Positions 53,801-63,916 of a stretch of DNA of 64,000 bases are shown here, piece after piece. A program made the translations under genes and the position numbers. The DNA comes from Mermis nigrescens (lineage: Eukaryota > Nematoda > Enoplea > Mermithida > Mermithidae): positions 14,966,304 through 15,030,303 of the forward strand of contig JAVLUZ010000145.1 of assembly GCA_036768485.1 (NCBI GenBank). Direction: 5' to 3'. The notes under the pieces are model-generated. The model searched no databases, had not been told where the DNA came from, and saw nothing but the letters and a program-made list of their open reading frames with translations. How positions within the stretch are numbered: the first letter of the stretch is position 1; every line of letters begins with the position of its first letter.

Positions 53801-56458
53801 ACCATCGTTTTTAAGGCCATTTTTTGACCTTCAAAAAAATCTTGCACCCCCCCAGAAATTTCTTGCTGCTCACGTATGGTGGTATGGCGATAAAAACACC
53901 ATTTTTCGACGTTTCTCATCAAGCACTATCCATTAGCATCAAAAAATTGCGAAAAAACGAAAAAAATTTTCAAAAATTGAATTCTGGGGGGTATTTTGAT
54001 TTGGGGGGTTATTTTGGTTTCTGGGGGGTGCATACCCCCCAAACCCCCCACTCCAGGTGTGTTGCCCACCTATGGTATGTACCCTCTTCAGCTGACAAGA
54101 TACCCTCAAAAACAAATGTCTGTCTCTCCGAATTGTACTTTTTTAAAAATGCTTCAATGGATTTGTTAGGCCCAATATACCCCAAGATTACCAGTGCTAC
54201 ACTTGCATGCCTAAATGTATGATTTTGGAAAGATCCGACATATTTTACAATCGCAAAAACGTTTGTCAAATACAAAAAGACATTTTTTCAGTCTTCCTTT
54301 TTGTCAAAAAATAGTGTGGGAGCCACTGAAAATGTAATTTTACTTCATGTTTGCCTCAGTTTCTTATAGATTTGTGACAATTTCACCATCAGACACTTTG
54401 TAGAGGAGTAAATTGCATGGAGGAGACTCCACACGTGGACGTGGAGGGGGGGTTTGGGCGGTATGCACCCCGCAGAAGTTTAAATACCCCCCATATATCA
54501 AAATACCCCCAGAATTCAATTTTTAGAAATTTTTTTTGCTTTTTTTGCAATTTTTTGATGCCAATGGATAGTACTAGACGAGAAACGTCTAAAAATGGTG
54601 TTTTTCGCCATACCACCATTTTTAAGACCATTTTTTGATCTTTAAAAAATTTTGCACCCCCCCCGCCAGAATTTCGGTGCTGCCCACCTAGTCAGCTTCA
54701 TAATACGTCCAATCCATCGTAAATTAAAATTTGTTGTAGCATTGTCCAAAAAATTTAGACTAATGTATGCTAAACAACAAAACAGTTTTATGCATACAAC
54801 GTGAATTTTAATGATTTGTAAATGAAAAAAACTAACGATTTATTTGGAAGTTGATGAAAAGGTTAGAAGAAAGTATTAAATATAAACTTCGAAGCACAAA
54901 GGACACGGCAAACGACAAATGCAGGAAAACTTAATGGTAAATTAGTCATTTACTCCCTCAAGAAATGGCCGGTATCAAATGTACAAGCCCATAAGGGAAG
55001 TGCAAAAGGGAAATTTTTTTCGCTAAAATGATAAGAAATAGTCATACATAATAACTAAAAATCGCAATTTTGAGCAAGTACACAAAAATCACCAAAAACT
55101 GTTTACGAACTATTTTTTAGACATTATTAATCCATTTTTACGAATTTTGCTCAGTAATCTCAAAAATAAACATCACAATAACCTCATAAGTATAATGGCG
55201 CGAAGCGTCGAAAATTTGACACTTTTGAGCCAATAGATAGCTAAAAACGCTTGAAAAAGCACCTTTTCGGCGAATTTCTAGAAAATTTTTGGGAACTTTT
55301 GAGAAATCGCGGATTCTGGAGGGGTAAAAAATTTCTGCGGGGGGTGAAAATTTTTCTGGGGGGAGGGGGTGAACCCCCACCCCAAGATCATGTATGGTGC
55401 CAGACATGGGCTAAACCTAAGGCTTAAATGGGGCGAAATTGCTCCGCTTGCTGCGCAATTTTTGCCCCATTTATCTCAGGCTTAGCCCATGCGCTGGCAC
55501 CAATGTGAATGCACATAACTAAACCTAAGCCTAGGACATTGCTAATAACAACCAGTGAATGTTTACAACCCCCGCATTAGCTTAGGCCTATTTTTTGCCT
55601 GATATCAATAGGCATCCATAAGCAGAATCCAAGAGTTATTTAGTCAAAGTACAACCATAAGAGGCTTTCTATGCAAATTGGAAAAGATAAAAATGTCAAA
55701 ATTAAAAAAAAATTAAATTAGAATTTTTCGAAAACTGGTGGTATGTGATCTATATGGATATCATCTTTGTGATCAGCGTAATCGACCGTATTTTATCAAA
55801 TTTCGATAAAATTTGAAAAAATTTTTCCGTACCTCCTAAACTGCAAAAGTGCCAGTTGGACGTCCTTCCCCCAAAGCCAGAAATTTTACTACCCCCTGCC
55901 CGATTTTTGGGAAATATCAGCGTTTTTTGGCCATTTTTAGATACTTTTTTGCCATTTTTGGCCAAAAATTGGAAGTCAGTTAACCCCCCCTAAAAATGGC
56001 CGGGGCGCACCCAAAATTTTGAGCCATTACATGTATGATTAGTATGCTGGTTTTGGAACAATGCTACAAAATAAAAATCTGACGTGAATTTTTCGGGAAT
56101 TTAAACCCACGACTTTTCCTTTATTCATGAATACACCACGGTCTTACAAAGATCCAACAGACAAATTCGAATATCAAGGAAATCATTTTTTCACTGCCCG
56201 AATCATTTTGCTCTTTCTCTTCTGATATCTCCCAAATTACATAACAGGTCAGAAAATGACATTTATAGGCCATTTTTAGTGCTTGGTTATATTTGAGCAA
56301 GATCATTTAATCATGAATCCGACTCTTTTAGGAGCCCACAGTTAATTTTTTCATTATTCGTTTCCAGCGATACAAAAATTCTTATTCCTGAAGCAGAAAA
56401 TAGCTTAAAATCTTCCGCATTTGCATGTGATCAATGCTCATGTCAAAAAAGATGGTAG
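50729..56458 (+). CDS. Myb/SANT-like DNA-binding protein of the transposon
   Basis: Three exons, 50729-50884, 52722-52843 and 56368-56458, join in phase to about 122 residues. Exon 1 gives KPLSERERLTLLELVEQHKD, exon 2 NVNQVKKCWENLSSKAREAV, the two halves of the trihelix Myb/SANT-like domain carried by many Harbinger-type elements, with the conserved Trp of helix 3. Splice sites are GTAAGC/TTTCAG and GTAAGC/TTTCCAG. Exon 3 gives a short Cys-rich tail (FACDQCSCQKRW) and TAG. The family's role is binding the TIRs and importing transposase. Exon 3 is inferred from phase alone, and the product is short for the family. Introns are swollen by nested MITEs. Confidence 0.65.
51037..51272 (-). mobile_element. 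Family A hAT-type MITE in the Myb gene intron
   Basis: CATAGGTGGGCAGCACG to CACGCCCACGTGTG, with perfect duplications GTCTAGAT (51029-51036 and 51273-51280). At 236 bp it is the shortest intact copy. Confidence 0.93.
51750..51970. repeat. MITE-like repeat with GGGAGGGGTG ends
   Basis: GGTGGCCAGGGAGGGGTGAA at the left and CTCACCCCTCCCTATGTGC at the right form an imperfect inverted pair of about 15 bp. It is non-coding; the target duplication was not resolved. Confidence 0.5.
52180..52548. repeat. MITE-like repeat related to family B
   Basis: The left part reads CCGTATCCAGAATTTGGCC with a G-rich run, and the right CAAGGGGGGGCCGCCCCGCC then CTAAATACGGCCCTG. The ends are loosely inverted and resemble diverged family B termini. 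Confidence 0.5.
52722..52843 (+). CDS. Myb/SANT gene exon 2
   Basis: The acceptor is GACCGTTTCAG and the donor GTAAGC. It encodes ITAALNSRAIIKRNVNQVKK, then CWENLSSKAREAVSIYKREQ. The KKCWENL motif is the recognition-helix signature of Myb/SANT-like domains. A family A MITE cluster begins 34 bp after the donor. Confidence 0.75.
52878..53398 (-). mobile_element. Family A MITE interrupted by another family A MITE
   Basis: The outer copy runs CATAGGTGGGCAGCAGC to CGCCGACGTGTG. Flanks GCGAAATC and GCAAAATC agree at 7 of 8. The inner copy at 52947-53209 has its own duplication, so the order of events is clear. Confidence 0.88.
52947..53209 (-). mobile_element. Family A MITE nested in family A
   Basis: CATAGGTGGGCGCCACC to CACGCCCAGGTGTG, with perfect duplications GTGGTATG (52939-52946 and 53210-53217). 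The target is the conserved GGTGGTATG in the family's own core. Confidence 0.93.
53554..54074 (+). mobile_element. Rearranged family A composite
   Basis: The outer ends CACACATGGGCATGGGG and GTTGCCCACCTATG carry flanks TTATGTAC and GTATGTAC (7 of 8). Inside, an 85-bp internally deleted copy (53554-53638) abuts a unit whose two ends are both CATACGTGGGCAGCAAG (53639-53876, a fold-back form), and then most of a reverse copy follows. Confidence 0.75.
54430..54690 (+). mobile_element. Family A MITE
   Basis: CACACGTGGACGTGGAGG to GGTGCTGCCCACCTA. The last bases and the target duplication are not preserved. Confidence 0.8.
54700..55390. other. Internal transposon DNA without a recognised gene
   Basis: AT-rich. 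The segment 55195-55390 carries a GCGCGAAGCGTCG motif and a C-rich tail (GGGGGAGGGGGTGAACCCCC) like a diverged MITE end. A minus-strand open stretch at 54080-54275 and another at 56121-56306 could be transposase remnants but show no recognisable motif. Confidence 0.4.
55394..55502. repeat. Near-perfect palindromic hairpin element
   Basis: GTGCCAGACATGGGCTAAAC and GGCTTAGCCCATGCGCTGGCAC are inverted partners. The inner ATGGGGCGAAATTGC pairs with GCAATTTTTGCCCCAT, around a short loop. About 108 bp in all, it would fold into one long stem. It is probably a small fold-back MITE. Confidence 0.75.
56368..56458 (+). CDS. Myb/SANT gene, candidate last exon
   Basis: The acceptor is ATTCGTTTCCAG. One base completes Ser; 29 codons and TAG follow. 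The phase fits exon 2, and it lies just inside the right TIR. No homology supports it. Confidence 0.45.
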
Positions 56459-56509
56459 CAAGTAGCCCCCCTGCCCCCGGAGTCGCCAGCCCAGCCACAC
56501 TTTCCGCTC

Positions 56510-56743
56510 AAAGGGACCTCGCGAGCTCCCTATGCAAAAGTGACACTTTGCCACGACTAAAGTGACACTTTGACAGTAAAGTGCGCTTGGTGCAACTGGC
56601 GTCACTTTGCCAAAGTGACACTTTCATTTTCAAAGTGACACTTTCACAAAGGGCGCTTTGTGCAACGCACTTTATGCTGCCAAAGTGTCACTTTGCTCTA
56701 AAGTGTCCCTTTGAGCGCAAAGTGAGCTTTGTGCAACCGGGCC
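56510..56743 (-). repeat. Right terminal inverted repeat of the 7.3-kb transposon
   Basis: Ends TTTGTGCAACCGGGCC. It contains at least eight AAAGTGACACTTT-type units and two internal copies of the GTGCAAC tip, so it is longer than the left TIR. Confidence 0.85.
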
Positions 56744-56746
56744 CTG

Positions 56747-57040
56747 ATCTTCCGGGGTATATTTTGAAAAACGTTCTGCTTTGCAACGCTCTGGAAATAA
56801 AATAAATTTGTAGTGTAAATTTCATACATCAAGGATAAATGAATAGTGTAAACTGTTCACACTTACTGGGTGTAGAGAAAACTAACAGTCAGATTCGTAA
56901 TACTATAGGACTAAAATTAATTTTTAGTGTAAACTTTACTCAACCACCAAGTGTAAAGATTTTAGTCGGATTCGTAATTCTGATATTGCGATCGACATTA
57001 ATGAAAAAACTAACTCCTCACAATGCTCTGAAGACAAATT
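56747..57040 (+). repeat. Repeat F, right part
   Basis: Continues the host repeat after the 7.3-kb insertion: ATTTTGAAAAACGTTCTGC, ACTGGGTGTAGAGAAAAC, AGTCAGATTCGTAATACT, then a second unit with GTGTAAAGATTTTAGTC. It joins the retrotransposon remnant. Confidence 0.65.
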
Positions 57041-57247
57041 GATGCAAAGTTGAAGGCTTTTGGATGGTGATAATAACTTAACTTTTATGCTATTTATAAA
57101 CGCACAACGTTCGATAGGATTAACCCACATCAATGCGGATTCACAGAAATCAAAGCCTAAAAGAATGTCTCCCGGCAAATTATCGATAATTTATACAACC
57201 GTAGGAATAGGATGATCAGCGATAGTGATAGTCATTTTGAATTTAAA

Positions 57248-57500
57248 TCAAATGACGGTGGTGATTTTGCCTACACCATGGACAATTTTGGTAGATTGCT
57301 TAGGTGGCAACTTAAAACCAAGGCGTAAAAATGCGGATGTGGTCATCATAGTGACCTGAGAGCCAGTGTCGATTAAAGCGGGAACGTCTATGCTATGAAC
57401 TTTAGCAATTATAGTAGGTAAATTCGTTCCAGCATGATTAACAATAGGAATTTTAACATTGTTTGTTTTCGTAGGTGACGTAGCCAATTTTTTGTAAATT
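57248..57500 (-). pseudogene. Retropepsin domain, first half
   Basis: The active-site DTGS with the surrounding hydrophobic residues (DVPALIDTGSQVTMM) is intact, followed by TTSAFLRLGFKLPPKQSTK. Two in-frame stops (near 57246 and 57201) separate it from the second conserved segment PGDILLGFDF at 57178, which stays in the same frame, so decay here is by nonsense mutation only. Confidence 0.8.
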
Positions 57501-58084
57501 GCAAGATGTCGTTGCAAACGTTTGTATTCTTCGAGAAAGTCTTGCAACGCGAATAATTTTGGTGGCGTACTCGTTTCTTGCGTTTTTGCAGTAACCGTGT
57601 TTACATTGGTGTTTGATGTAAGGGTAGGCTGTGGTGGGGGCAAAAATACGGCGGGTTTGAGATCAGCAGCATACGTGGCGTATGGGTGATTAGCGAAATT
57701 ATCTGTACGATAATTGGAAATATAGTACGTGGAGCGTTGTTTGTTAGGAAAATGAACATATGGCTCGTTTTGTCGCACGTCATGTGAATAACAATTATAG
57801 AAACGCGAATTTTGATAATTAACATGCGAATTTGGCTGTAAGTCGTTATAATTTTGTCAAACAATTGAATGTGATTGTCTTGAATCAAAACGTGCATCTG
57901 GCTAGGATTATGATATCGAGATTGAGAAGACTGTCAATTGTGATAATTAGAATGCGAAGGCGAGCAATTTTGCTGCAAAAGGAATGCAATTGGCTGCGAT
58001 TACGAGCCATAGGGTCACTTCTAGCATTATCGGAATAGTTAGCAGACGTACATTGTCATTGGCATTTTAGACACTCTTCGTAAA

Positions 58085-58135
58085 GATGTCCAGTACACTT
58101 GCAAAAAGTGCAAAATTTTTGTTAAGAACTTTCGG
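58085..58135 (-). pseudogene. CCHC zinc knuckle of the gag remnant
   Basis: CTFCKCTGHLYEEC has C-X2-C-X4-H-X4-C spacing, the nucleocapsid knuckle of retroelements. It lies between the capsid-like part and the protease, as expected. Confidence 0.8.
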
Positions 58136-59213
58136 TATTTTAAACACGAGTTGTGCGATGAAACCTTTTTGGGCGCGAGCGATCAAAATCATTTGGATTA
58201 AGTGCACAAGATGTATCTTTTGGTAATGCAGCTCCGGTTGGGGTGGCAGTTACCGACAAATATGGCGTTAACGCTTTTTTAGGGGCAAATTGGTTGTTAG
58301 CAAATTCAGCGCTAAGTGCATTATCCAAAAATTATTGCAGAGAGGCTTGAGGTGTGCGTCGGTAAGCCTCGCTAGAAATTTCAGGCAAAATACCTCCTTT
58401 TAATTGATGTCAAAGCAATTTATTGGAATGAGTAGAATCGACTTCGAGATTGGGTTGCGATTTTATTAATTTGTCATGAATCGAAAGATAGTAGGATTTA
58501 ACCGATTTGTTAGGCTGCTCTTTATGATCTAAATATCGATCAAACAAGGTATCGGTATCCAATGAACGAAATTCGGCTAACAATGTGTATTTGGTTTTTT
58601 TAAACGACTGTTTAATATCAGCAGGCAACGAGTGAAAGAATCGTGATGCACAAGGATCCGAAAATGATGAAAGAAATTTTACGCGAATAGATCTATCAAT
58701 ATCATACGTTTCTGCAAGCAATATGAATTCTGCAAAAAATGCTCAAATATCCGTTTTATCACCTTAGAAAAATTTTTTATTGGCGATGGCGATCTGCATT
58801 TGTTGCATAAACGGACCACGATTTAAAGCATTGGCAAGTTGCTATCTACTGTGCAATAAATCAGATAAAGAATCAGAATCATGGCAATGATGACGACGTG
58901 AAGTGGAACTGCGTCTGCAGTGCGAATGACGGTGACGCGAGCAATTGGGTCGGGACTGATGGAACTTTCGTCCAAAAATGTAACACAACTTCGGCTTGCG
59001 GATGATGCTGGTAATTGCGCAGAAGAATTTTGAGGATTATTAGGATCATTATTTGCAAATGACAGATTAATGTCCTGCAAAGGAATTTCTGCATTTGAAG
59101 GATGTGAAATGGGATTAAGCGGCGCACATTTGATATTTGGAGGAAAATATTGCTGTGGAGGAAGATTTAACAATGGCTGTGAAGTCGAATTTAATGAGTT
59201 AGGCACAAAAGCA

Positions 59214-59366
59214 GGCACGTAGCTGGCCCTCCTATTTTGGGGGGGACCAACACCAATTTTAAACCAAAAATAGCACCAAATAACGTGTAAAAAGTCCTAT
59301 TTCCGGTTTTTTCTGAATTTTGGGGGGGGGGTCGGACCCCCAGTCCCCCCACAGCTACGTGCCTGA
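59214..59366 (+). mobile_element. hAT-type MITE with CAGGCACGTAGCTG ends inside gag
   Basis: CAGGCACGTAGCTGGCCCTC to CCACAGCTACGTGCCTG encloses about 150 bp, 80-90% like the copy at 42587 inverted. Flanks CACAAAAG and ACAAAAAG are similar but imperfect. It disrupts the gag frame. Confidence 0.88.
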
Positions 59367-60299
59367 CAAAAAGAGGCGCTTTACAGTTCAACAAAATTGG
59401 TAACGACGACTGCAAAATCGCGGGTAAATGTTCCGCATAAGCAGGCTTCTGCAACTGTTGCAAAACCATATTCAAAGGGATATTTGATAATTCAGCAGAT
59501 GGAGGCGCGCGAATCGAAAAATTAGGCGCAGAATTTTCCATAACAATTTTGGACTGCGAACGAATATTCAATGGATGACAGGTGATGGTAACGTTGAAGA
59601 TGCGAGTTGCACGCCTTCTGAGAAATTATTATGCTGTGCATGAGAATCAGCAAAATTTGCACTATCGATAGGATGATTTTCATGCTAATAGGTTAATTTT
59701 GATGCATTCCAAAACTGATTGCGGTTTAAGTAGATTACTTGATTCCGCTCAAAGTTTACGCATTTCTTCAAAATTTTCATGCTTATCTTGGTTTATGTGC
59801 AAAAAAAGATGAGAAAACTGAAGACGAATAGTCTGAAGCGTTTCAAAAAGGAATTCATTAGAAATGGGAGATTTGGCGTGATTATTTTCAGCATTTAGGC
59901 TTAGGCTATTACTGCACTCTACGTCGGAGGCGCAGGTACGCAGATCGGAACCAGTTTCTGGGTTATTCGTTGTGTTAAAAATTTGATAATTATTTATGAT
60001 CGTATCAGCTGATGGATTATTGCCTACGGCGTAAGCGATATGATTAATGTTCGTCGGATCATCACCAGTTATAGATTCGTCATCAGACGGCAAAACAGGT
60101 AATGTATTGATTGAAGCGGGTAATTTATCATTATTATTGTTCAAAACAGGACCAAATTCTTTGTTTTGTGTTTTGCGAGTCAAGCGTGATGGTGTCAAAG
60201 GTTTTTCCTTCCCAGGAGGCATTCGGAAAGTTTTCTTACCTCCTATTTTTAGGTATAACAAATGTAAGAAAATGTAACGTTGGGTAAGAAAAATGCGAC

Positions 60300-61270
60300 C
60301 ATGTCAAAATTTCGCAAAAAAATTTTTTGAATCTGAGGTCAACGTGAGATAGAAAAATAAGTAAGACTAAGCCTAAGCAGTGTAATGCGTGCAGACTTAG
60401 AGCTAATGTAGGCAAAAACTTAGGTGGCAAAATATATTGTTGAGGGAAAATAATAAGGAATTGTTGCTGGAGGGTCGACGTATATAGAAAAATATCAGCA
60501 TCCTTGTCAATGTTGTTGCCAGAGGGTCGAAGGAAATAGAAAATATATTGGCGAAGGTGCCACGGTACACAAAAGCTTTGCCGCAAACGCTTACTTAAAT
60601 GCGCACTGCCATGGGTGCGTACGATACCATAACAGAGGTGAATGAAACGTTACACATGTTTAGATAGCCAAAAATAATGAGTTTTTGGGAGAAAAATAAA
60701 TTTATGATGACTGACCAGTTCGGTTGTAGCTAGCAACTTCGAAGGGGGACTATCCAGTGTAATTACTGGGGTCCTGTCCGGTGTCTACTGATTCAACATG
60801 GGCACAGACTCGTAATTGCCTTTGGTAGTTACTTAGGTACTTATGTATGCTGCTCTCAGTGCTGGCTAGGTTCAATAAGTGCGTAGTGCAACTCTAAACC
60901 CAATGGCCCTTAATGACCTACGGCTTCGACTCCCTCGGTTCTATGTTGCTGACCGCTTCTCGTCAGGAGTCTCAGCAGCTACGCCCTATTTCCTAGCTGT
61001 GAGTACCTACCTAATCCCGGAATGCTTGTGAGGTCAGTTGACCTATCTCAACCCACGTCTCAAGTTGAATAATTAACTTGTCTTCTAACCACTGAATGAT
61101 TTCGAAAGGTTTTGGTTCCTAAATTGTTTAGCGCTCCAAATTTTGAATTCAACAACAGCGAGCTCTGAACTGGACAGTCATCATATAAGATTGAATAAGT
61201 TTTTAGCTATTTTTAGGGTTGAGGAAAAAGATGAGAGATTTTCCGAAAATAAATTGAAGATAAGACTAAA
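60300..61270. other. Possible 5' leader or LTR region of the retroelement
   Basis: Non-coding, with base composition closer to 50% GC at 60720-61070. CAATGTTGTTGCCAGAGGGTCGA-type and GTTGCTGGAGGGTCGA blocks repeat near 60460 and 60515. It lies just upstream of the gag start, where an LTR and leader would be, but no second LTR was found for comparison. Confidence 0.35.
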
Positions 61271-62100
61271 CATTGTTTACCTTCCCAAGTTCAGTCGAAA
61301 TAAAATATAATATTAATTTTGTTGCGGTCCGGCCTTCCCTCGATATATGTGATCACTGGGAAGTTATTTTTCCAATTTTAATAACGCTAATTAACAAAGG
61401 CACGGCTGCAAGCCGGCACAAACAAATTAAAACAAAAAGAGCTCCAACGGGGTAATGCATGCTACTGCCGACTCGGCTCATCTCACTGCTACACATGATT
61501 AATTACAGTATTTGATGTCTAATCATCATCCAAAACAAGTTAAACAAAGACTGAATTAACTTTTTACCAAGTCATGTGATCAACGTATTTACAGCGGTAA
61601 TTCAAATAAGTAATTTACTGATCGTAACATATACATAACTCTGATTTACTGGACAAATACCTAATAGAATTCTGAAATGAAAGATAGGAATAAAATGGGA
61701 ACTGAAGGCAAAACCTCGAGCTAGCGCATCACATAGGATGGTTACTTGACTAGTAATGAGATTCCATAATGATGTAAAGTCGTAATCGATTGGCTTCCGC
61801 GATGATAATAATGAAGTGTTCGAATAATGTTTGTACAGTGTAACTATTGTAGTTACACATATACAAACAAACACTACATATGTACATTGTACCTACACAC
61901 ATGTACATACATACATGCATATGGCCAGATATCAGCGCATGCATGACACAGAACGTAAGCTACTTACATTTCTATTAGCAAAAGTTAAGTACATACTTGT
62001 ACCTATCTATGTACATGCGTACATATGCACATTCCTATACTAAAATGATTTTGTACTGTATGCACGTGGTGTGTATGTAATGTATGCGTCTGGTCCTCTT
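61271..62100. other. Intergenic DNA, no recognised feature
   Basis: AT-rich with a TACATA/CATACATGCATA-rich patch (61855-62045). No exon or family repeat was noticed. Confidence 0.5.
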
Positions 62101-62410
62101 GCGCCGAAACGGCCGCGTTGAAACATCCCTTCATAAGAAGCATTCTGTTGCGCCAACACAGCCGCGCCAAAACGGCCGCGCCAAAGTGTTCCTGCGCCAA
62201 AATGTCCTTGCGCCAAAACGGCTGCGTCAAAACGTCCTATTCCGCCTTCCTATGTAGCTACAGTGATCTCTAAATGAACTTAAACGGCTGCGCCAAAACG
62301 GCTGCACCAAAATGGCCGCGCCAAAACGGCCGCGCCAAAACGGCCGCGCCAAAACGGCAGCGCCAAAACGGCCACGCCAAATCGGCCGCGTCCAAACGTC
62401 CCATTTCGTC
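62101..62410 (+). repeat. Minisatellite, CGCCAAAACGGCCG units
   Basis: About 18 units of 14-17 bp (GCGCCAAAACGGCCGCGCC and variants with TGTCC), in two blocks separated by TGTAGCTACAGTGATCTCTA at 62252. The same spacer recurs after the array at 62415, which suggests a larger duplicated unit. Confidence 0.88.
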
Positions 62411-62531
62411 CAATGTATGTAGCTACAGTGATCTCTAAATGACCTGCAATAAGTAGGGAAGATAGAGTTACTGTAGCCTCGGAAAAGATTTGCTGAAAAA
62501 GCTCTTGTATAAAGGAAACAGACTATATAAC

Positions 62532-62802
62532 CACACCTGGGCGTGGGGGGGTTTGGGGGGTATGCATCCCCCCCAGAAACCAAAATACCCCCCCCCCAGA
62601 AATCAAAATACCCCCCCCAGAATTCAATTTTTGAAAATTTTTTTCGTTTTTCTCGCAATTTTTTGATGCAATGGATAGTGCTTGATGAGAAACGTCGAAA
62701 AATGGTGTTTTTATCGCCATATACCACCATTTTTAAGGCCATTTTTCGACCTTCAAAAAAATCTTGCACCCCCCCCCAGAATTTTCTTGCTGCTAACGTA
62801 TG
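62532..62802 (+). mobile_element. Family A hAT-type MITE
   Basis: CACACCTGGGCGTGGGGGG to TTGCTGCTAACGTATG, with perfect duplications TATATAAC (62524-62531 and 62803-62810). C-rich tracts of up to nine C flank the GAAATCAAAATA block. Confidence 0.93.
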
Positions 62803-62810
62803 TATATAAC

Positions 62811-63320
62811 TCCATATTGACCTAACACAAACGTGATGAAGTTCAACGTATGTACAGCTCATGAAACGTATTACTTTTCCAACAGGAGGATTTTTTGCGG
62901 ACTCTTAATTGACTCTGGAAAGTTAAGTTGACATAAAAAATTTGAAAACGTGATCAAATTTTTTTATACCCAAATATTCACCCTTTACATTCCCAATCGT
63001 GAGCAGCAAAATTCCAAAAACAAAAAATTTATCGAATTTTATCCTCTAAAATTCTGTAGCAAACCAACACCGAGTTGCATACAAGCTGCGAGAAAAACGA
63101 CCAAAAATCGCTGTACAAATGCTATAACGGTACATCAAAACTTTACACGCTCATTACAAACTCGCTATTGAGTGCAAACAGAGAAGAATACGTCCACATT
63201 TTTAATTAGTATATTTTAATAACTTCACCTCCCAAAAATGTCCCAGTGTTGCTTTAGAGAGCTCTTATATATTATTATAGAAGTGCTCAATGTACATAGT
63301 CTATTTCACGAAACCTTGTG
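62811..63320. other. AT-rich DNA, no recognised feature
   Basis: An open frame at 62950-63171 is basic and Asn/Lys-rich without family resemblance or splice support. Confidence 0.4.
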
Positions 63321-63328
63321 CATGGATT

Positions 63329-63916
63329 CAGGCGCGGATTTAAGGGAGGGGCGGGGGGAGCGACCGCCCCCCATTGGCCAAAAATATTTGGCGAGATAAA
63401 GAATGGATATGCAATTTGCAATGATTTTTGGCCGTCAGTGACCATAATTTCTCGAAATTTTCCGGCGCTACGCGCCGGATGATATATATTAATGACATTT
63501 ATTAACTTTCTTGGCGACCTAGAAGCCATTTTCTGTTCTATTTTTGCATAGTTTTCTTCTGTTTTCAATCGAAAATTTCGATGTTTCGCATCAAATGCTA
63601 TAAAAACAGGAAATCAAGCAGTAAATCATGCTTCTAGACGTTTATCCGCCTTAACACAAATTTTCCGGCGCTACGCGCCAGATTTTTGTAAAAGTCAAAG
63701 AAATTTAATGATTTTCCGCACAAAATTGTCGGAAATTTCTGAAATTTTTCGAAAAAATATTGCGTCAAAAGTGATTTTATGTAAAAGTATACATTGTAAA
63801 ACACCGAAAAAACGCTATTTCGCGCGTTAAGGGCAAATTTTCGGACCTATTTTTGACTGTTTTTGGAAAAGTTGGGATACCGCTCCCCCCTTAGGAAAAT
63901 CCTAGATCCGCCACTG
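63329..63916 (+). mobile_element. Family B non-autonomous element
   Basis: CAGGCGCGGATTTAAGGG to CCTAGATCCGCCACTG, 588 bp, with perfect 8-bp duplications CATGGATT (63321-63328 and 63917-63924). The interior has two TTTTCCGGCGCTACGCGCC palindromes. It serves as the reference for the truncated copy at 20700-21507. Confidence 0.93.

Larger units (their letters stand above)
49411..56743. mobile_element. 7.3-kb TIR DNA transposon with a Myb/SANT gene
   Basis: Terminal inverted repeats start GGCCCGGTTGCACAAA and extend for about 150-230 bp (49411-49590 and 56510-56743), packed with CAAAGTGTCACTTTG palindromes. The flanks show a 3-bp duplication CTG (49408-49410 and 56744-56746). Removing the element restores repeat F sequence that aligns with the intact copy at 49280. 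It carries a spliced Myb/SANT-like gene. A 3-bp duplication plus a Myb/SANT protein fits the PIF/Harbinger superfamily, but no DDE transposase could be recognised; it may be lost or broken by at least six later insertions. Confidence 0.78.
56936..60222 (-). pseudogene. LTR-retrotransposon gag and protease remnant
   Basis: Read on the minus strand from MPPGKEKPLTPSRLTRKTQN at 60222. A Gln/Asn/Pro-rich N-terminus is followed by a capsid-like helical part (SLDTDTLFDRYLDHKEQPNK), a zinc knuckle CTFCKCTGHLYEEC near 58090-58130, and a retropepsin with ALIDTGSQVTMM near 57370 and DILLGFDF near 57160. The order matches gag-PR of Ty3/gypsy-like elements. It is broken by an early stop at 59749, several frame changes, two in-frame stops inside the protease, and a hAT-type MITE. 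No reverse transcriptase, RNase H or integrase follows; repeat F starts where they should be. LTRs were not identified. Confidence 0.78.

Noticed and set aside
54080..54275. Minus-strand open stretch as a transposase exon
   Set aside because: It reads smoothly but shows no DDE or other recognisable motif and no matched splice sites.
60236..60586. 116-residue minus-strand open frame upstream of gag
   Set aside because: Composition is Phe/Leu-rich and unlike gag; more likely leader or LTR sequence.
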